This document shows, piece after piece, positions 17,797 to 27,908 of a stretch of 64,000 nt of DNA; positions within the stretch are counted from its first letter, which is position 1, and every line of letters starts with the position of its first letter. The notes beneath the pieces were generated by a model, which searched no databases, had not been told where the DNA came from, and saw only the letters and a program-made list of their open reading frames with translations. Position numbers and translations under genes: made by a program. Origin of the DNA: Celeribacter baekdonensis B30. GTDB taxonomy: Bacteria; Pseudomonadota; Alphaproteobacteria; Rhodobacterales; Rhodobacteraceae. Location of the stretch: the NCBI RefSeq assembly GCF_000299875.1, contig NZ_AMRK01000011.1, forward strand, positions 59,498 to 123,497. Direction: 5' to 3'.

Positions 17797-19605
17797 TTAG
17801 AACGTCCGCGCTTTGGGCGCGATTTTTGCAAGGCTGATGCCGCCTTCGGCCTCAGTGGTCAAAGGTGCCTCGATGATCGGGCGATAGCTCAGATCAACCT
17901 TGTTGCCTTCGACCCGGCTGATCGTGTGAATCCGCCAGTTTTTATCATCCCGCTCCGGATAATCTTCGTGGGCATGCGCACCACGGGATTCTTTGCGGGC
18001 CTCAGCGCCGTGAATGGTCGCCAAAGCGTTGGGCATCAGGTTGGCCAGTTCCAGCGTTTCCATCAGATCGGAGTTCCACACCAAGGAGCGATCCGTGACT
18101 TTCAGATCATCCATTTTGGCGGCAACTTCGGTCATCTTCTCGACGCCCTCTTTGAGGGTTTTGTCGGTACGGAACACGGCGGCGTCAGATTGCATCGTGC
18201 GCTGCATCTCAAGGCGCAGCTCGGCGGTTGCGATGCTGCCATTGGCGTAACGCAGACCGTCGAAACGGGCGAAGGCCTTGTCAATGGAGGCCTGGTTCAA
18301 CTCCGGGTTCGGCGTTTTCGGATCAACGATCCCACCGGCGCGGATGGCAGCCGCACGGCCAAAGACCACGAGGTCGATGAGCGAGTTGGAGCCCAGACGG
18401 TTCGCCCCATGCACAGAGGCACAGCCCGCCTCGCCCACGGCCATCAGGCCCGGAACGATCGCTGTCGGATCGTCTTTGGTCGGGTTGAGAACCTCACCGT
18501 GATAGTTGGTGGGGATACCGCCCATGTTGTAGTGCACCGTCGGCAGAACCGGGATCGGTTCTTTGGTCACATCCACACCGGCAAAAATTTTCGCGGATTC
18601 GGAAATGCCCGGCAGACGTTCGGCCAAGGCTTCCGGCGGAAGGTGGCTGAGGTTGAGGAAGATGTGGTCTTTATGTTCGCCCACACCGCGGCCTTCGCGG
18701 ATTTCCATGGTCATGGAGCGGGACACATAGTCGCGCGGCGCGAGGTCTTTGTAGGTCGGCGCGTAGCGTTCCATAAAACGTTCGCCTTCAGAGTTGGTCA
18801 GATACCCCCCCTCGCCACGCGCGCCTTCGGTGATCAAACAGCCGGAGCCGTAGATGCCGGTCGGGTGAAACTGAACGAATTCCATATCCTGAAGCGCCAG
18901 ACCCGCCCGCGCCACCATGCCGCCACCGTCACCGGTACAGGTGTGTGCAGAGGTGGCGGAAAAGAACGCACGGCCATAGCCGCCAGTCGCCAGCACCACC
19001 ATTTTGGCGTTGAAGACGTGGAAGGTGCCGTCGTCAAGTTTCCAGCACAGCACACCCTGACATTGGCCGTCTTCGGACATGATCAGGTCGATGGCGAAAT
19101 ATTCGACGTAGAACTCGGCTTTCTCTTTCAGAGATTGGCCGTAAAGCGTGTGCAGGATCGCGTGTCCGGTGCGGTCAGCCGCCGCGCAGGTGCGCTGCAC
19201 GGGCGGGCCTTCGCCAAACTCGGTGGTGTGGCCGCCGAAGGGGCGCTGGTAAATCTTGCCTTCTTCGGTGCGCGAAAACGGCACGCCGTAATGCTCAAGC
19301 TCATAGACCGCTTTGGGGGCTTCGCGGGCGAGGTATTCCATCGCATCCGTGTCGCCCAACCAGTCAGAGCCTTTGACGGTGTCATACATGTGCCATTGCC
19401 AGTTGTCCGGGCCCATGTTGGACAGGGACGCGGCAATGCCGCCCTGTGCCGCAACCGTATGGGAGCGGGTCGGGAACACTTTGGTCACACAAGCGGTGCG
19501 CAACCCTTGTTCGGCCATGCCCAATGTGGCGCGCAGGCCGGAGCCCCCCGCACCAACAACAACGACGTCATAGTCGTGGGTTTCATATTCATATGCAGCG
19601 GTCAT
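17797..19605 (-). CDS. sdhA: Succinate dehydrogenase flavoprotein subunit
   Basis: A 602-residue flavoprotein oxidising succinate to fumarate. It has the FAD dinucleotide fold GAGGSGLRA near 18, the covalent-FAD segment [14 protein letters not shown], the substrate segment [21 protein letters not shown] and [21 protein letters not shown]. Length and motifs are those of the alphaproteobacterial/mitochondrial enzyme. It sits 11 bases from both sdhD and sdhB. Confidence 0.98.
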   Translation of the reverse strand: MTAAYEYETHDYDVVVVGAGGSGLRATLGMAEQGLRTACVTKVFPTRSHTVAAQGGIAASLSNMGPDNWQWHMYDTVKGSDWLGDTDAMEYLAREAPKAVYELEHYGVPFSRTEEGKIYQRPFGGHTTEFGEGPPVQRTCAAADRTGHAILHTLYGQSLKEKAEFYVEYFAIDLIMSEDGQCQGVLCWKLDDGTFHVFNAKMVVLATGGYGRAFFSATSAHTCTGDGGGMVARAGLALQDMEFVQFHPTGIYGSGCLITEGARGEGGYLTNSEGERFMERYAPTYKDLAPRDYVSRSMTMEIREGRGVGEHKDHIFLNLSHLPPEALAERLPGISESAKIFAGVDVTKEPIPVLPTVHYNMGGIPTNYHGEVLNPTKDDPTAIVPGLMAVGEAGCASVHGANRLGSNSLIDLVVFGRAAAIRAGGIVDPKTPNPELNQASIDKAFARFDGLRYANGSIATAELRLEMQRTMQSDAAVFRTDKTLKEGVEKMTEVAAKMDDLKVTDRSLVWNSDLMETLELANLMPNALATIHGAEARKESRGAHAHEDYPERDDKNWRIHTISRVEGNKVDLSYRPIIEAPLTTEAEGGISLAKIAPKARTF

Positions 19606-19616
19606 ATCGGTCTTCC

Positions 19617-19988
19617 TTACAGCGCGAGTTTCACGAGGGAGAACAGACCTGCTGCGATCAAGGCGTAGCAGAAAAAGTTCATCCCGATCACGAGGAACTT
19701 GCGGAAAAATCCGGAGGTGTAGTCCTCGACCATCATTTGCCAGCCGCGCATCATGTGTAGCATCGACACGATGATGGTCAGCCCTGCGACGATGGAGGGG
19801 AATGGGCGGCTGTAATAGGCCAGCACCTCTTCATAGGTGCCACCCAGCGCGCAGCCGAAGGTGAAGATGAACAGCGGGATCAGAACCAACAGGCCGATCG
19901 AAGAGGTGATCATGAACCAGTGGTGATCTGCGCCGTGTTTTGCGGCACCAAGGCCGACTGCGAGTTTGCGATCTGTGAGAAATGACAT
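19617..19988 (-). CDS. sdhD: Succinate dehydrogenase membrane anchor subunit
   Basis: A 123-residue protein with three transmembrane helices (about 28-50, 62-84, 95-118) that anchors SdhAB and shares haem b and the quinone site with SdhC. The start at 19988 has AAGGAGG 6 bases upstream; a start at 20009 would fall before the sdhC stop. The HHWFMI segment contributes histidines near the first helix. Confidence 0.92.
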   Translation of the reverse strand: MSFLTDRKLAVGLGAAKHGADHHWFMITSSIGLLVLIPLFIFTFGCALGGTYEEVLAYYSRPFPSIVAGLTIIVSMLHMMRGWQMMVEDYTSGFFRKFLVIGMNFFCYALIAAGLFSLVKLAL

Positions 19989-19998
19989 GGGTGCCTCC

Positions 19999-20388
19999 TT
20001 AGACCACAAGAGCGGTGAGAACGGTCAGGATGGTTGCGCCAATGATCATGGCCCACCCCATTTTTTCGGACACGTCGACATCGAGGCAATAGCCCGCATC
20101 CCAGATCAGGTGCCGGATGCCACCACCGAGGTGATACCAAAGCGCCCAAACGGACAGGAACATCACGATGTCACCGACCCAAGAGCGGATCAGCCAATCG
20201 ACGAATTCGAAATACTCAGGGCCAGTTGCGGCGGCGAGAAGCCACCAGACGCACAGGAAAGACGCCGCGATCAGCGCATTGCCTGTGATCCGAACCATGA
20301 CCGAGGAAAACGCGGTCATTTGAAGCCGATAATATTTGACGAACATGAAGGGGGACAGCGGGCGATTGCCGCGGTTCACATCAGCCAT
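19999..20388 (-). CDS. sdhC: Succinate dehydrogenase cytochrome b556 subunit
   Basis: A 129-residue three-helix membrane subunit. It begins with the family's NRGNRPLSPFMFVKYYRLQ segment and SVMVRITG, and has the haem-ligand histidine region WYHLGGGIRHLIWDAG. First gene of the operon, with AAAGGA before the ATG. The upstream region holds two GTGATCAC palindromes 20 bases apart. Confidence 0.95.
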   Translation of the reverse strand: MADVNRGNRPLSPFMFVKYYRLQMTAFSSVMVRITGNALIAASFLCVWWLLAAATGPEYFEFVDWLIRSWVGDIVMFLSVWALWYHLGGGIRHLIWDAGYCLDVDVSEKMGWAMIIGATILTVLTALVV

Positions 20389-20517
20389 GGTGACGTCCTT
20401 TCACGATGGGTGCAGTTATAGGTTGGCTTCGGTATGATACCTTTCGGGAGCGAAGTCATCAGTTGAGTGCGCTAACATCGCCTAAATTTTGTCATTTCAC
20501 CCTTAGATTTTTACATT

Positions 20518-20547
20518 TGTGATCACTAATTTTATGCTGTGATCACA
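20518..20547. promoter_or_regulatory. Paired GTGATCAC operators upstream of sdhC
   Basis: Two palindromes, TGTGATCACT (20518-20527) and TGTGATCACA (20538-20547), start 20 bases apart, two helical turns. They lie 130-160 bases upstream of sdhC. The same pair at 21-base spacing precedes sucC, and a single copy sits at the start of the GntR/FCD gene. The form T.GT....AC.A agrees with FadR-subfamily GntR operators; the binding protein is inferred. Confidence 0.7.
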
Positions 20548-20628
20548 AAACAAGGCAAATCATTTTTCTTAGGGTTTTACTCAACATGAGAATTCCTCGA
20601 ATCCACGCCACGGCAGCCGCAGGGATGG

Positions 20629-20663
20629 AAAAAGGGCCGCACATCCCCTGCGCGGCCCTTTTT
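20629..20663 (-). terminator. Rho-independent terminator of the mcl2-mch operon
   Basis: A 12-pair stem AAAAAGGGCCGC / GCGGCCCTTTTT with an 11-base loop, 42 bases past the mch stop. The AT-symmetric arms could also stop transcripts from the other side. Confidence 0.88.
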
Positions 20664-20704
20664 GCGATCACAAAACTAAGACACAAATCGAGAATTGCAA
20701 CGCA

Positions 20705-21736
20705 TTACAGCGGCACAACCGCCCAGTAATCCAGATCCAACAAAACATCCGGGTGATATTTGCCCGCCGCGTCCTTATAGGCAAACTCCGGCGCGCCGTG
20801 TTTGTAGGCCACAAGGCGTAACCGCAACGCACCAACGCCCGGCGCAGAGGTTTCGGCCTTATCAAGCACTTCGGTATAGGCGCGCACGGTATCGCCGGTG
20901 AAACACGGATTGGCATGAGCGCCACCGTTCAGGCCCACGATCATCTGCGCATTGGCCAGCCCGTTAAACGACAAAGCCCGCGCCATGGAAATCACGTGAC
21001 CGCCATAGATCAAGCGCTTGCCATCTTCGCGGTTGGTCGCATCGAAATGCACTTTGGCGGTGTTTTGCCACAGGCGCGTCGCCAACATGTGCTCGGCTTC
21101 TTCAATCGTCACGCCATCGACGTGATCAATCTTTTCGCCAATCTCATAATCGGCAAAGCGATGCTGTTCCCCCGCCAGAGTGAAATTGTAACGCAGGAAA
21201 TCAAGTCCCTCGGGGATTTTCAAATCCTCGGGCGCCACGACGGCTTTCAGTTCCGGAATCACCGTTTCAGGCGCAGGCGCGTCCAGATCACGTTTGCGCA
21301 CCATCACCCAGCGGACATACTCCAACACCGGCTCGTCAAATTGATTGAGGCCGGTGGTGCGAACATAGACGACACCGGATTTGCCATTGGAGTTCTGTTT
21401 GAGGCCGATCACCTCCGACACAGAGCGCAGCGTGTCGCCGGGGTAAACGGGCTTTAACCACCGCCCCTCGGCATAACCAAGGTTGGCGACAGCATTCAGG
21501 GAAATATCCGGGACGGATTTGCCGAACACCACATGAAAGGCGATCAGATCATCCAGCGGGCTTTTGTCCAACCCGCAATTTTCCGCAAATTCATCCGAGG
21601 AATAAAGCGCATGACGCGCCGGATAGAGTGCGTGATACATCGCCCGCTCGCCGCCCGAGATTGTGCGCGGCACAGCGTGCTCGATCACTTGCCCGATCTT
21701 ATAATCCTCGAAAAAATGTCCCGAATTGGTTTTCAC
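20705..21736 (-). CDS. mch: Mesaconyl-CoA hydratase (beta-methylmalyl-CoA dehydratase)
   Basis: A 343-residue protein with two MaoC-type hot-dog halves. The N-terminal half has GQVIEHAVPRTISGGERAMY and the C-terminal half has RLIYGGHVISMARALSFNGLANAQ. It matches the long MaoC enzyme that interconverts mesaconyl-CoA and beta-methylmalyl-CoA in the ethylmalonyl-CoA pathway. Last gene of the mcl2 operon, starting 1 base after the DUF1737 stop, which supports the assignment. Confidence 0.92.
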   Translation of the reverse strand: MKTNSGHFFEDYKIGQVIEHAVPRTISGGERAMYHALYPARHALYSSDEFAENCGLDKSPLDDLIAFHVVFGKSVPDISLNAVANLGYAEGRWLKPVYPGDTLRSVSEVIGLKQNSNGKSGVVYVRTTGLNQFDEPVLEYVRWVMVRKRDLDAPAPETVIPELKAVVAPEDLKIPEGLDFLRYNFTLAGEQHRFADYEIGEKIDHVDGVTIEEAEHMLATRLWQNTAKVHFDATNREDGKRLIYGGHVISMARALSFNGLANAQMIVGLNGGAHANPCFTGDTVRAYTEVLDKAETSAPGVGALRLRLVAYKHGAPEFAYKDAAGKYHPDVLLDLDYWAVVPL

Positions 21737-21737
21737 C

Positions 21738-21941
21738 CTAAAGTCCTCCCAGTTTCACGTCCGGGCTATAGTCCCCGTCCGCCTCTTTCGTCACCGCCTG
21801 TGCACAGCGCATTTTTCCTGTGCTCTCGTCATAGGCGTAGGAGGGCGATCCGTAGAGCGCCCAGCCTTTGTTCAACGCCTCTGTCACCTTGTGACAAAAG
21901 GCCGATGTGTCGTCCTCGGTCAAAAGGCGGTAGGCTTTCAT
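21738..21941 (-). CDS. DUF1737 domain-containing small protein
   Basis: A 67-residue protein with the DUF1737 pattern MKAYRLLTEDDTSAFCHKV, LNKGWALYGSP and the YDESTGKMRCAQAV segment. It is soluble and of unknown function. It overlaps nnrU by 4 bases at its start and nearly touches mch at its end, so it is translated as part of the ethylmalonyl-CoA operon. Confidence 0.82.
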   Translation of the reverse strand: MKAYRLLTEDDTSAFCHKVTEALNKGWALYGSPSYAYDESTGKMRCAQAVTKEADGDYSPDVKLGGL

Positions 21942-22495
21942 GCGACCGTCCCCACGAATGGGTTATAGCCCAGCGCAATATGGATGCCCGCAATCACGGC
22001 AAAGACCACGAGGCTGATGATCACCAGGCGAATGTCTCCGGCCATGGACCCGCCAGCATAGGGCACAGGTTTCGGCTCTGCGCGGTTGATCAGTGCCATT
22101 TCGACCAAGGCCCAAAGGGTCAAGCCAGCAAACAGCACGATTGATGCCGCATCGGCATTGACCAAAAGATGTGCCACGCCCCAGACCATAACCGAGGTCA
22201 GCATCGGGTGGCGCATTTTGGCACGCAGGCGGCTTTTGGAATGGCCCAGCGCCAGCAAAAACACCGCAACAATCATCAGCGTGTTGTTCACATGGCGCAG
22301 ATAGGGTGGCAGCGCATAGAGATCGACGGTCTCGGAGCCACGAAAGCCCAGCACCATCAGGATCAGCGCCACAAACAGCGCAATCGCGATGCCCCCCCTG
22401 CCCTTGTCACCGAGTTTGGCGCGTGCATCAGGCGCGAGACGTTTAAAAAGATGGGCGCCGCTCCACAGCAGCAGCCCGAGAATAAGAAGGGTCAT
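21938..22495 (-). CDS. NnrU family membrane protein
   Basis: A 185-residue protein with about five transmembrane helices and the NnrU signature region (LGHSKSRLRAKMRHPMLTSVMVWGVAHLLVN). The family was named from denitrification clusters but its activity is unknown; it is related to isoprenylcysteine methyltransferase-like membrane enzymes. The ATG at 22495 has GGAG 5 bases upstream; a GTG at 22501 overlapping the mcl2 stop is the alternative. No denitrification genes are nearby. Confidence 0.85.
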   Translation of the reverse strand: MTLLILGLLLWSGAHLFKRLAPDARAKLGDKGRGGIAIALFVALILMVLGFRGSETVDLYALPPYLRHVNNTLMIVAVFLLALGHSKSRLRAKMRHPMLTSVMVWGVAHLLVNADAASIVLFAGLTLWALVEMALINRAEPKPVPYAGGSMAGDIRLVIISLVVFAVIAGIHIALGYNPFVGTVA

Positions 22496-22497
22496 GG

Positions 22498-23352
22498 TCA
22501 CTCCATTGATTTGATCGCATCAGCTTTGGCGAGGGTCGCCCGTGCCGTTACGATATGGAGATTCTCCACGATTTTACCATCCACAACTGCGACACCTTCG
22601 CCCGCGGCCTCTGCCGCCTCAAAGGCTTCGATCTGACGTTTCGCCAAATCAATCTCTGCGTCCGTTGGCGCAAACGCGGTATTGGCCACGTCCAACTGAG
22701 CCGGATGGATCAAGGTTTTACCATCAAAGCCCATGTCGCGGCCCTGATCGCATTCAAATTTCAGGCCCTCTTCGTCCTTGAACGCATTGTACACGCCATC
22801 AAGCGCAACGATCCCATAGGCCTTGGCCGCAATCAGACACAGGTGCAACCCGCCCATCATCGGCAAACGGTCGGCGCGAAAGCGGGTGTTCAATTCTTTG
22901 GCAAGATCATTGGTGCCCATCACAAACCCAGCCATGCGCGGGTGGGCGGCGATCTCTGCGGCGTTGATCATGCCTAAAGGCGTTTCCATCATCGCCCAAA
23001 GCGGCACGTCTGGAATAGCCTGCGCCAGAGCGTCGACCATCGCCGCACTTTCGACTTTCGGCAACAGAATGCCGTCGATGTCCATGCCGACGAATGCCGC
23101 CACATCATCGCGGCCCCATTGGGTGTCAAAGCCGTTGACCCGAACGATTTTCGCCCGATTGCCATAGCCGCCTGCCGCCAACGTGGCTTTAAGCAGAGCG
23201 CGGGCGTTTTCTTTTTCGTCAGGGGCGACCGCATCTTCGAGATCAAACAAGATCGCGTCACAGGCCAGACCTTTGGCCTTTTCCAGCGCCCGTTCCTTCG
23301 AGCCAGGGATGTAAAGAGCAGACCGATAGGGGCGATTGGTGACTTGGGACAT
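22498..23352 (-). CDS. mcl2: (3S)-malyl-CoA thioesterase
   Basis: A 284-residue member of the CitE/malyl-CoA lyase superfamily. It has the YIPGSKERALEKAKGLACDA N-terminus, the metal-binding LFDLEDAV, PKVES and the MGTNDLAKEL segment. Length and sequence follow Mcl2, which hydrolyses (3S)-malyl-CoA to malate, rather than the longer Mcl1 lyase. The start at 23352 has GGAGG about 10 bases upstream; an upstream in-frame ATG at 23418 is unconserved. First gene of the operon with nnrU, DUF1737 and mch. Confidence 0.88.
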   Translation of the reverse strand: MSQVTNRPYRSALYIPGSKERALEKAKGLACDAILFDLEDAVAPDEKENARALLKATLAAGGYGNRAKIVRVNGFDTQWGRDDVAAFVGMDIDGILLPKVESAAMVDALAQAIPDVPLWAMMETPLGMINAAEIAAHPRMAGFVMGTNDLAKELNTRFRADRLPMMGGLHLCLIAAKAYGIVALDGVYNAFKDEEGLKFECDQGRDMGFDGKTLIHPAQLDVANTAFAPTDAEIDLAKRQIEAFEAAEAAGEGVAVVDGKIVENLHIVTARATLAKADAIKSME

Positions 23353-23423
23353 TGATTCTTTTCCTCCGCAATATTGTTGCGCAAGAGGCCACACAAGCGC
23401 ACCTTTATGCAAGGTCAAAATTT

Positions 23424-23437
23424 CCGCAGCGCAGAAA
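23424..23437. promoter_or_regulatory. CCGCAGCGCAG element upstream of mcl2
   Basis: CCGCAGCGCAGAAA lies 72 bases before the mcl2 start. The 11-base core is identical to one upstream of mdh (24740-24750), and the following AAACTTT matches the sequence after the dyad at 15639. It may act on mcl2 or on the divergent gene at 23585. Confidence 0.4.
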
Positions 23438-23584
23438 CTTTACATTCAGAGGCGATCACAAATCACCTCTCAGCCCGTCGCCTTAACCATATTTTTAGCG
23501 CTCTTGCAGCAGGATTTCCGCATAATTTTCTCAGGATGTCCAATGTTCACCCTCGAACGCCCCACGCTAGAAAAGGATAAGACG

Positions 23585-23896
23585 ATGAAACTGATCTCTC
23601 TTGCCGCTCTGATCGGGGCGTTTGGGTGTTTCACCCTCCCCGCCCCGGCCACCGCGCAACAATCCTGCGGTCAACGCGATCAAGTGCTTGAGCGACTGGG
23701 CAGCCAATATGGCGAAAGCCGCCAATCCATCGGCCTTGCGCCCAACAACGGTGTGGTCGAACTCTTTGCCTCCACCGAGACCGGCACATGGACGCTTTTG
23801 ATGACTCACCCCACTGGCGTGAGCTGCCTCATCGCCTCGGGTCAGGCGTTTGAAATGACCGCCGAGGTGGCGCAGGCCAAGGGCGACGACGCATAA
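23585..23896 (+). CDS. Secreted protein of unknown function
   Basis: A 103-residue protein with a clear signal peptide (cleavage near ATA-QQ, residue 22). The mature part has two cysteines (QSCGQ and VSCLI) that could form a disulfide. The segment GVVELFASTETGTWTLLMTHP resembles small periplasmic proteins seen in Rhodobacterales; no enzyme motif is visible. The start at 23585 has AAGGA upstream. It is divergent from mcl2. Confidence 0.7.
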   Translation: MKLISLAALIGAFGCFTLPAPATAQQSCGQRDQVLERLGSQYGESRQSIGLAPNNGVVELFASTETGTWTLLMTHPTGVSCLIASGQAFEMTAEVAQAKGDDA

Positions 23897-23901
23897 GCGC
23901 G

Positions 23902-24654
23902 CTATCCCAAAGCCTCCCAAATCAACTTGCCCCCCGTGATCACCAAGAACACATAGGCCAGCGCGAAAAAGAACCGATCCGATATTTTATGGTGCAGCCA
24001 TGCTCCCATCAACACGCCGAGAATGGCAAAGGGGAAGAGCATCAGGTCGGCCTTTAACGTCTCGGGCGTGAATATCCCGACGATGGAATAAGGCACCACT
24101 TTGATCAGGTTGATTGCCCAAAACACCAACACAGAGGTTGCCTGATAGGTGGTTTTGTCCATCCGTTGTGACAGCATATAAACAGCCGCAGGCGGGCCTC
24201 CGGCGTGGGATATAAAGCTGGTGAACCCGGTCACCAACCCCCACATCGTACCGCCAAACCTACCGATGGTGCGTTTCGGCGGCTTGATCCACCCTTTCGC
24301 CTTGGCGCCCTGATAAGCGACAAAGCCAATGGCAACGAGACCAATCAAAAATTTGAACACCTCGGGTTTGGCGATGCCATACACCAAGGCCCCGATCACA
24401 ATCCCCGGCACAGCCCCCGCGATCAACACACGCGCCGCCGACCCGTCCCATTTGCGCCAAAACACCCGGATCGCGGTCACATCCATCACCATCAACAGTG
24501 GCAACATCAGGCCAACCGCCTGTCCCGGTGTGAGAATCAGTGCCAAAAACGGTGTCGCCGCAAAAGCGGCCGCAGACCCAAATCCGCCCTTTGACAGGCC
24601 TGCAAAAATCACAGCGGGAACGGCGAAGAGAAAGAAATGCAGATCAAACGTCAT
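23902..24654 (-). CDS. TauE/SafE family membrane transporter
   Basis: A 250-residue polytopic membrane protein with two TauE-type repeats (GLSKGGFGSAAAFAATPFL near 20 and the SHAGGPPAAVYMLSQ region near 160). It is not closely related in sequence to the exporter at 4380. Export of a sulfur-containing or other organic anion is the family role. It is 5 bases from the convergent secreted-protein gene. The ribosome site before the ATG is weak. Confidence 0.85.
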   Translation of the reverse strand: MTFDLHFFLFAVPAVIFAGLSKGGFGSAAAFAATPFLALILTPGQAVGLMLPLLMVMDVTAIRVFWRKWDGSAARVLIAGAVPGIVIGALVYGIAKPEVFKFLIGLVAIGFVAYQGAKAKGWIKPPKRTIGRFGGTMWGLVTGFTSFISHAGGPPAAVYMLSQRMDKTTYQATSVLVFWAINLIKVVPYSIVGIFTPETLKADLMLFPFAILGVLMGAWLHHKISDRFFFALAYVFLVITGGKLIWEALG

Positions 24655-24732
24655 GCGGGGGACCCAGACGGCAAAAGGAGATTTTTCTCGAAATTACAGA
24701 GCGGTTATCGCTAACGCCAGAGAAAACCTTAA

Positions 24733-24750
24733 TGCATTGCCGCAGCGCAG
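24733..24750 (+). promoter_or_regulatory. TGCATTG/CCGCAGCGCAG element upstream of mdh
   Basis: TGCATTGCCGCAGCGCAG ends 65 bases before the mdh start. It shares its parts with elements before mcl2, the 58-residue ORF and ccr. Proposed as an operator; not matched to a known matrix. Confidence 0.42.
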
Positions 24751-24770
24751 CCTTGCGTGAACGCCCGTGA

Positions 24771-25778
<1,008 letters not shown>

Positions 25779-25802
25779 TGCTCTGAGAGCTTACTAAATG
25801 GA

Positions 25803-25833
25803 CCCCGTGCCTCCCCGAGGCGCGGGGTTTTTT
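25803..25833 (+). terminator. Rho-independent terminator of mdh
   Basis: A ten-pair stem CCCCGTGCCT / AGGCGCGGGG (one T-G pair), a 5-base loop and six T residues. Confidence 0.9.
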
Positions 25834-25850
25834 GTTGGAGTTTCAAACCT

Positions 25851-26840
25851 GTGACACTGGATGGACCGTCTTGGGCTATCGCCGCGCTGGCCGACGAACC
25901 CGCGCCGCTGATCGCCGCTTTTGTCCGGCATCACCTGGCCATTGGCGCGCGCGAAGTGCATATTTTCCTCGATCGCCCCAACCCAGAAGCCGAAGCTTTG
26001 CTCCACGGTCTTGAGGGGTGCATCCTGACTCGCTGTGATCAGGCCTACTGGGAAAAGGTCAATCAAGGTCGCCGCCCCGGTCGTCACCTCGGGCGGCAAA
26101 AATTCAATGCCACCCGCGCCTATCGCACCACTGGCTGTGACTGGCTTTTGCATTGCGACGTCGATGAATTCATCTCAGACGGCCCAACTTTGTCGGCACT
26201 ATTGGCACGTGAACACGTCGCAGACGGCATCGTCTTGGGCAATCTTGAGCGCGTCCACCGTGCCTCAGAACCCGGAATACATATTTTCGAGGGCGCATTT
26301 CGTGGCCCAGTCGGGTTCACTGAAACAGACGCCAAGGCGCTTTTTGGACGGTTTGCCACGTTTCTCAACTTTGGCCTGACCGGCCATCGCGTCGGCAAAA
26401 CCATTGTGCGCACAGGGCGCGATTGGACCATGGGGATTCACACCCCCAATGGGCCTGATCCGAGCAAACTGGTCAAATCCGACTCCCGGCTCCTGCTGCA
26501 TTTCGATGGGCTGACCGAACTGCATTACGCTTTGAAATTGCTTCGAAAAGCCTTTGAGAACTACGCGGGGCCAAAACGAAAAATCGGCCAAGAACGCAGC
26601 GCGCAATTTCGCTTTGTCCGCGATCACGCCAATGATCCAAACGCGCTACTCCAACTGGCGCGCGGGGTACAAAGCCTGACCGAGCATCAGGCGACGATCC
26701 TTGGCATTTTGGGTGTGTTGTACGAGGTGCCTTTTGTGCCCGAAGCCTGCGCCGATCTGGACCTGTCACCCGCCACGTTCGACACCATGCTACGGGTGCG
26801 TGAAGCGGCGCTGATCGCAAAAGCCGGGTTAGAGCTTTAG
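25851..26840 (+). CDS. Glycosyltransferase family 2-like protein
   Basis: A 329-residue protein with a GT-A fold. It begins with a segment containing FVRHHLAIGAREVHIFLD, then has the nucleotide-sugar metal motif DVDEF in LLHCDVDEFI (near 104). The GTG start at 25851 has GGAG 10 bases upstream and lies only 18 bases past the mdh terminator. Resembles GT2-like or GT92-like transferases acting on cell-surface glycans; acceptor and donor are unknown. Confidence 0.75.
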   Translation: MTLDGPSWAIAALADEPAPLIAAFVRHHLAIGAREVHIFLDRPNPEAEALLHGLEGCILTRCDQAYWEKVNQGRRPGRHLGRQKFNATRAYRTTGCDWLLHCDVDEFISDGPTLSALLAREHVADGIVLGNLERVHRASEPGIHIFEGAFRGPVGFTETDAKALFGRFATFLNFGLTGHRVGKTIVRTGRDWTMGIHTPNGPDPSKLVKSDSRLLLHFDGLTELHYALKLLRKAFENYAGPKRKIGQERSAQFRFVRDHANDPNALLQLARGVQSLTEHQATILGILGVLYEVPFVPEACADLDLSPATFDTMLRVREAALIAKAGLEL

Positions 26841-26850
26841 CGCAAAGCAA

Positions 26851-26876
26851 AAGCCGAGCCCTTTCGGACCCGGCTT
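26851..26876. terminator. Weak hairpin between convergent genes
   Basis: AAGCCG / CGGCTT with a partly paired GC middle and TTTC loop between the glycosyltransferase and the convergent outer-membrane protein gene. Two mismatches and no T run make it a weak terminator. Confidence 0.4.
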
Positions 26877-26898
26877 AAGACGTTCAACCTAGGATCGT

Positions 26899-27564
26899 TT
26901 AGAAATTATAGGCCACGCCGAAGTTAAGCGCATTGGTGATGATGTCGGTTTCCAACGTGCCACCACCGTTCAGGTCCGCTTTGACTTGGCTATAGGTGCC
27001 TTTGTATTCGCCAAAAACATCCCATGTGTCGTTGATCGCATAGCTTGCACCCAGCACAACGGCGACGGTCGGCCCGGCGATTTGGTATTCGATGGTGTTC
27101 GTATTGGCGGTGACCACCTCGACATGCGGAATGACGATCCCGGCGGAGACGCTTGCATAGGGGGTGAGCTTGTTCCACGCCCCCGGCCAACGCCAGATCG
27201 GCCCCACCGTCAGGTTGTTCAGCCCATCGGTGAATTCCAGCGTTGAAAACTTGTTTGCCGCCATGTCGTCTTCGTCAGCATAAACCTTGGTGTGGTTGAA
27301 ATCCGCGATCCAGCCGAAATTATCCCGCACCCACCAAGTGCCACGGATGCCGTAATAAGGCGGCATTTCAAAGCTCTTGCCATCCCAACCGGTGGTGAAA
27401 TCAAAATCCTCCACGCCATCGTTGCCGGACACCCCACTATGTGGCGCTGTTTGGTAGCCGGAGTAGACAGAGATGGTAAAATTCTCCGCCTGCGCCGCGG
27501 ACAGTGGGGCAAGGGTCGCCACCGTTGCGGCCAATGTGGCTTTCAGTGCAATGCTGCGCATCAT
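26899..27564 (-). CDS. Outer-membrane beta-barrel protein
   Basis: A 221-residue protein with a signal peptide (AQA cleavage near 27), alternating amphipathic strands such as [16 protein letters not shown], and the C-terminal aromatic residue (VAYNF) expected of outer-membrane barrels. It resembles eight-stranded OmpA/OmpW-like barrels. Two adjacent start codons (27564 and 27561) exist. It is probably a monocistronic surface protein; function unknown. Confidence 0.78.
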   Translation of the reverse strand: MMRSIALKATLAATVATLAPLSAAQAENFTISVYSGYQTAPHSGVSGNDGVEDFDFTTGWDGKSFEMPPYYGIRGTWWVRDNFGWIADFNHTKVYADEDDMAANKFSTLEFTDGLNNLTVGPIWRWPGAWNKLTPYASVSAGIVIPHVEVVTANTNTIEYQIAGPTVAVVLGASYAINDTWDVFGEYKGTYSQVKADLNGGGTLETDIITNALNFGVAYNF

Positions 27565-27769
27565 GTTTCCAATTCATTTCGCAAGTGAGTCTCTTTGCCT
27601 CTACATACACCATATTTGGCATATATCGCGACCCCAAGCTGTGCGAATGCGCGCAAGCGTCGCGCCCGAACCACACTGACATGCGACATCAGCCAATTGC
27701 GCATGAAAGGCAAACACATCCGTGCGTCGATTCTTTTTTCAGGCCTCCATTGCCACATAGAATGCATTT

Positions 27770-27800
27770 TGTGATCACACGAATTATTGCTGTGATCACA
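27770..27800. promoter_or_regulatory. Paired GTGATCAC operators upstream of sucC
   Basis: TGTGATCACA occurs twice (27770-27779 and 27791-27800), 21 bases apart, 109-139 bases upstream of the sucC start. The inter-palindrome sequence also resembles that before sdhC (an AATTATTGC / TTTTATGC stretch). The gap 27565-27908 holds no convincing gene. Confidence 0.72.
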
Positions 27801-27908
27801 AAATTCAAAAACATCGGCTATTTATCGCTAACGGTCGAAAAATCCTTTCGTTTGCGCCAAGCGGTGTGTCATGTCAGGGCCAATCGAACCAGGGAGAGGA
27901 CATCTCTA

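Noticed and set aside
17926..19668. Long open frame opposite sdhA
   Set aside because: Antisense shadow of a strongly conserved gene; no homology recognised and no ribosome site.
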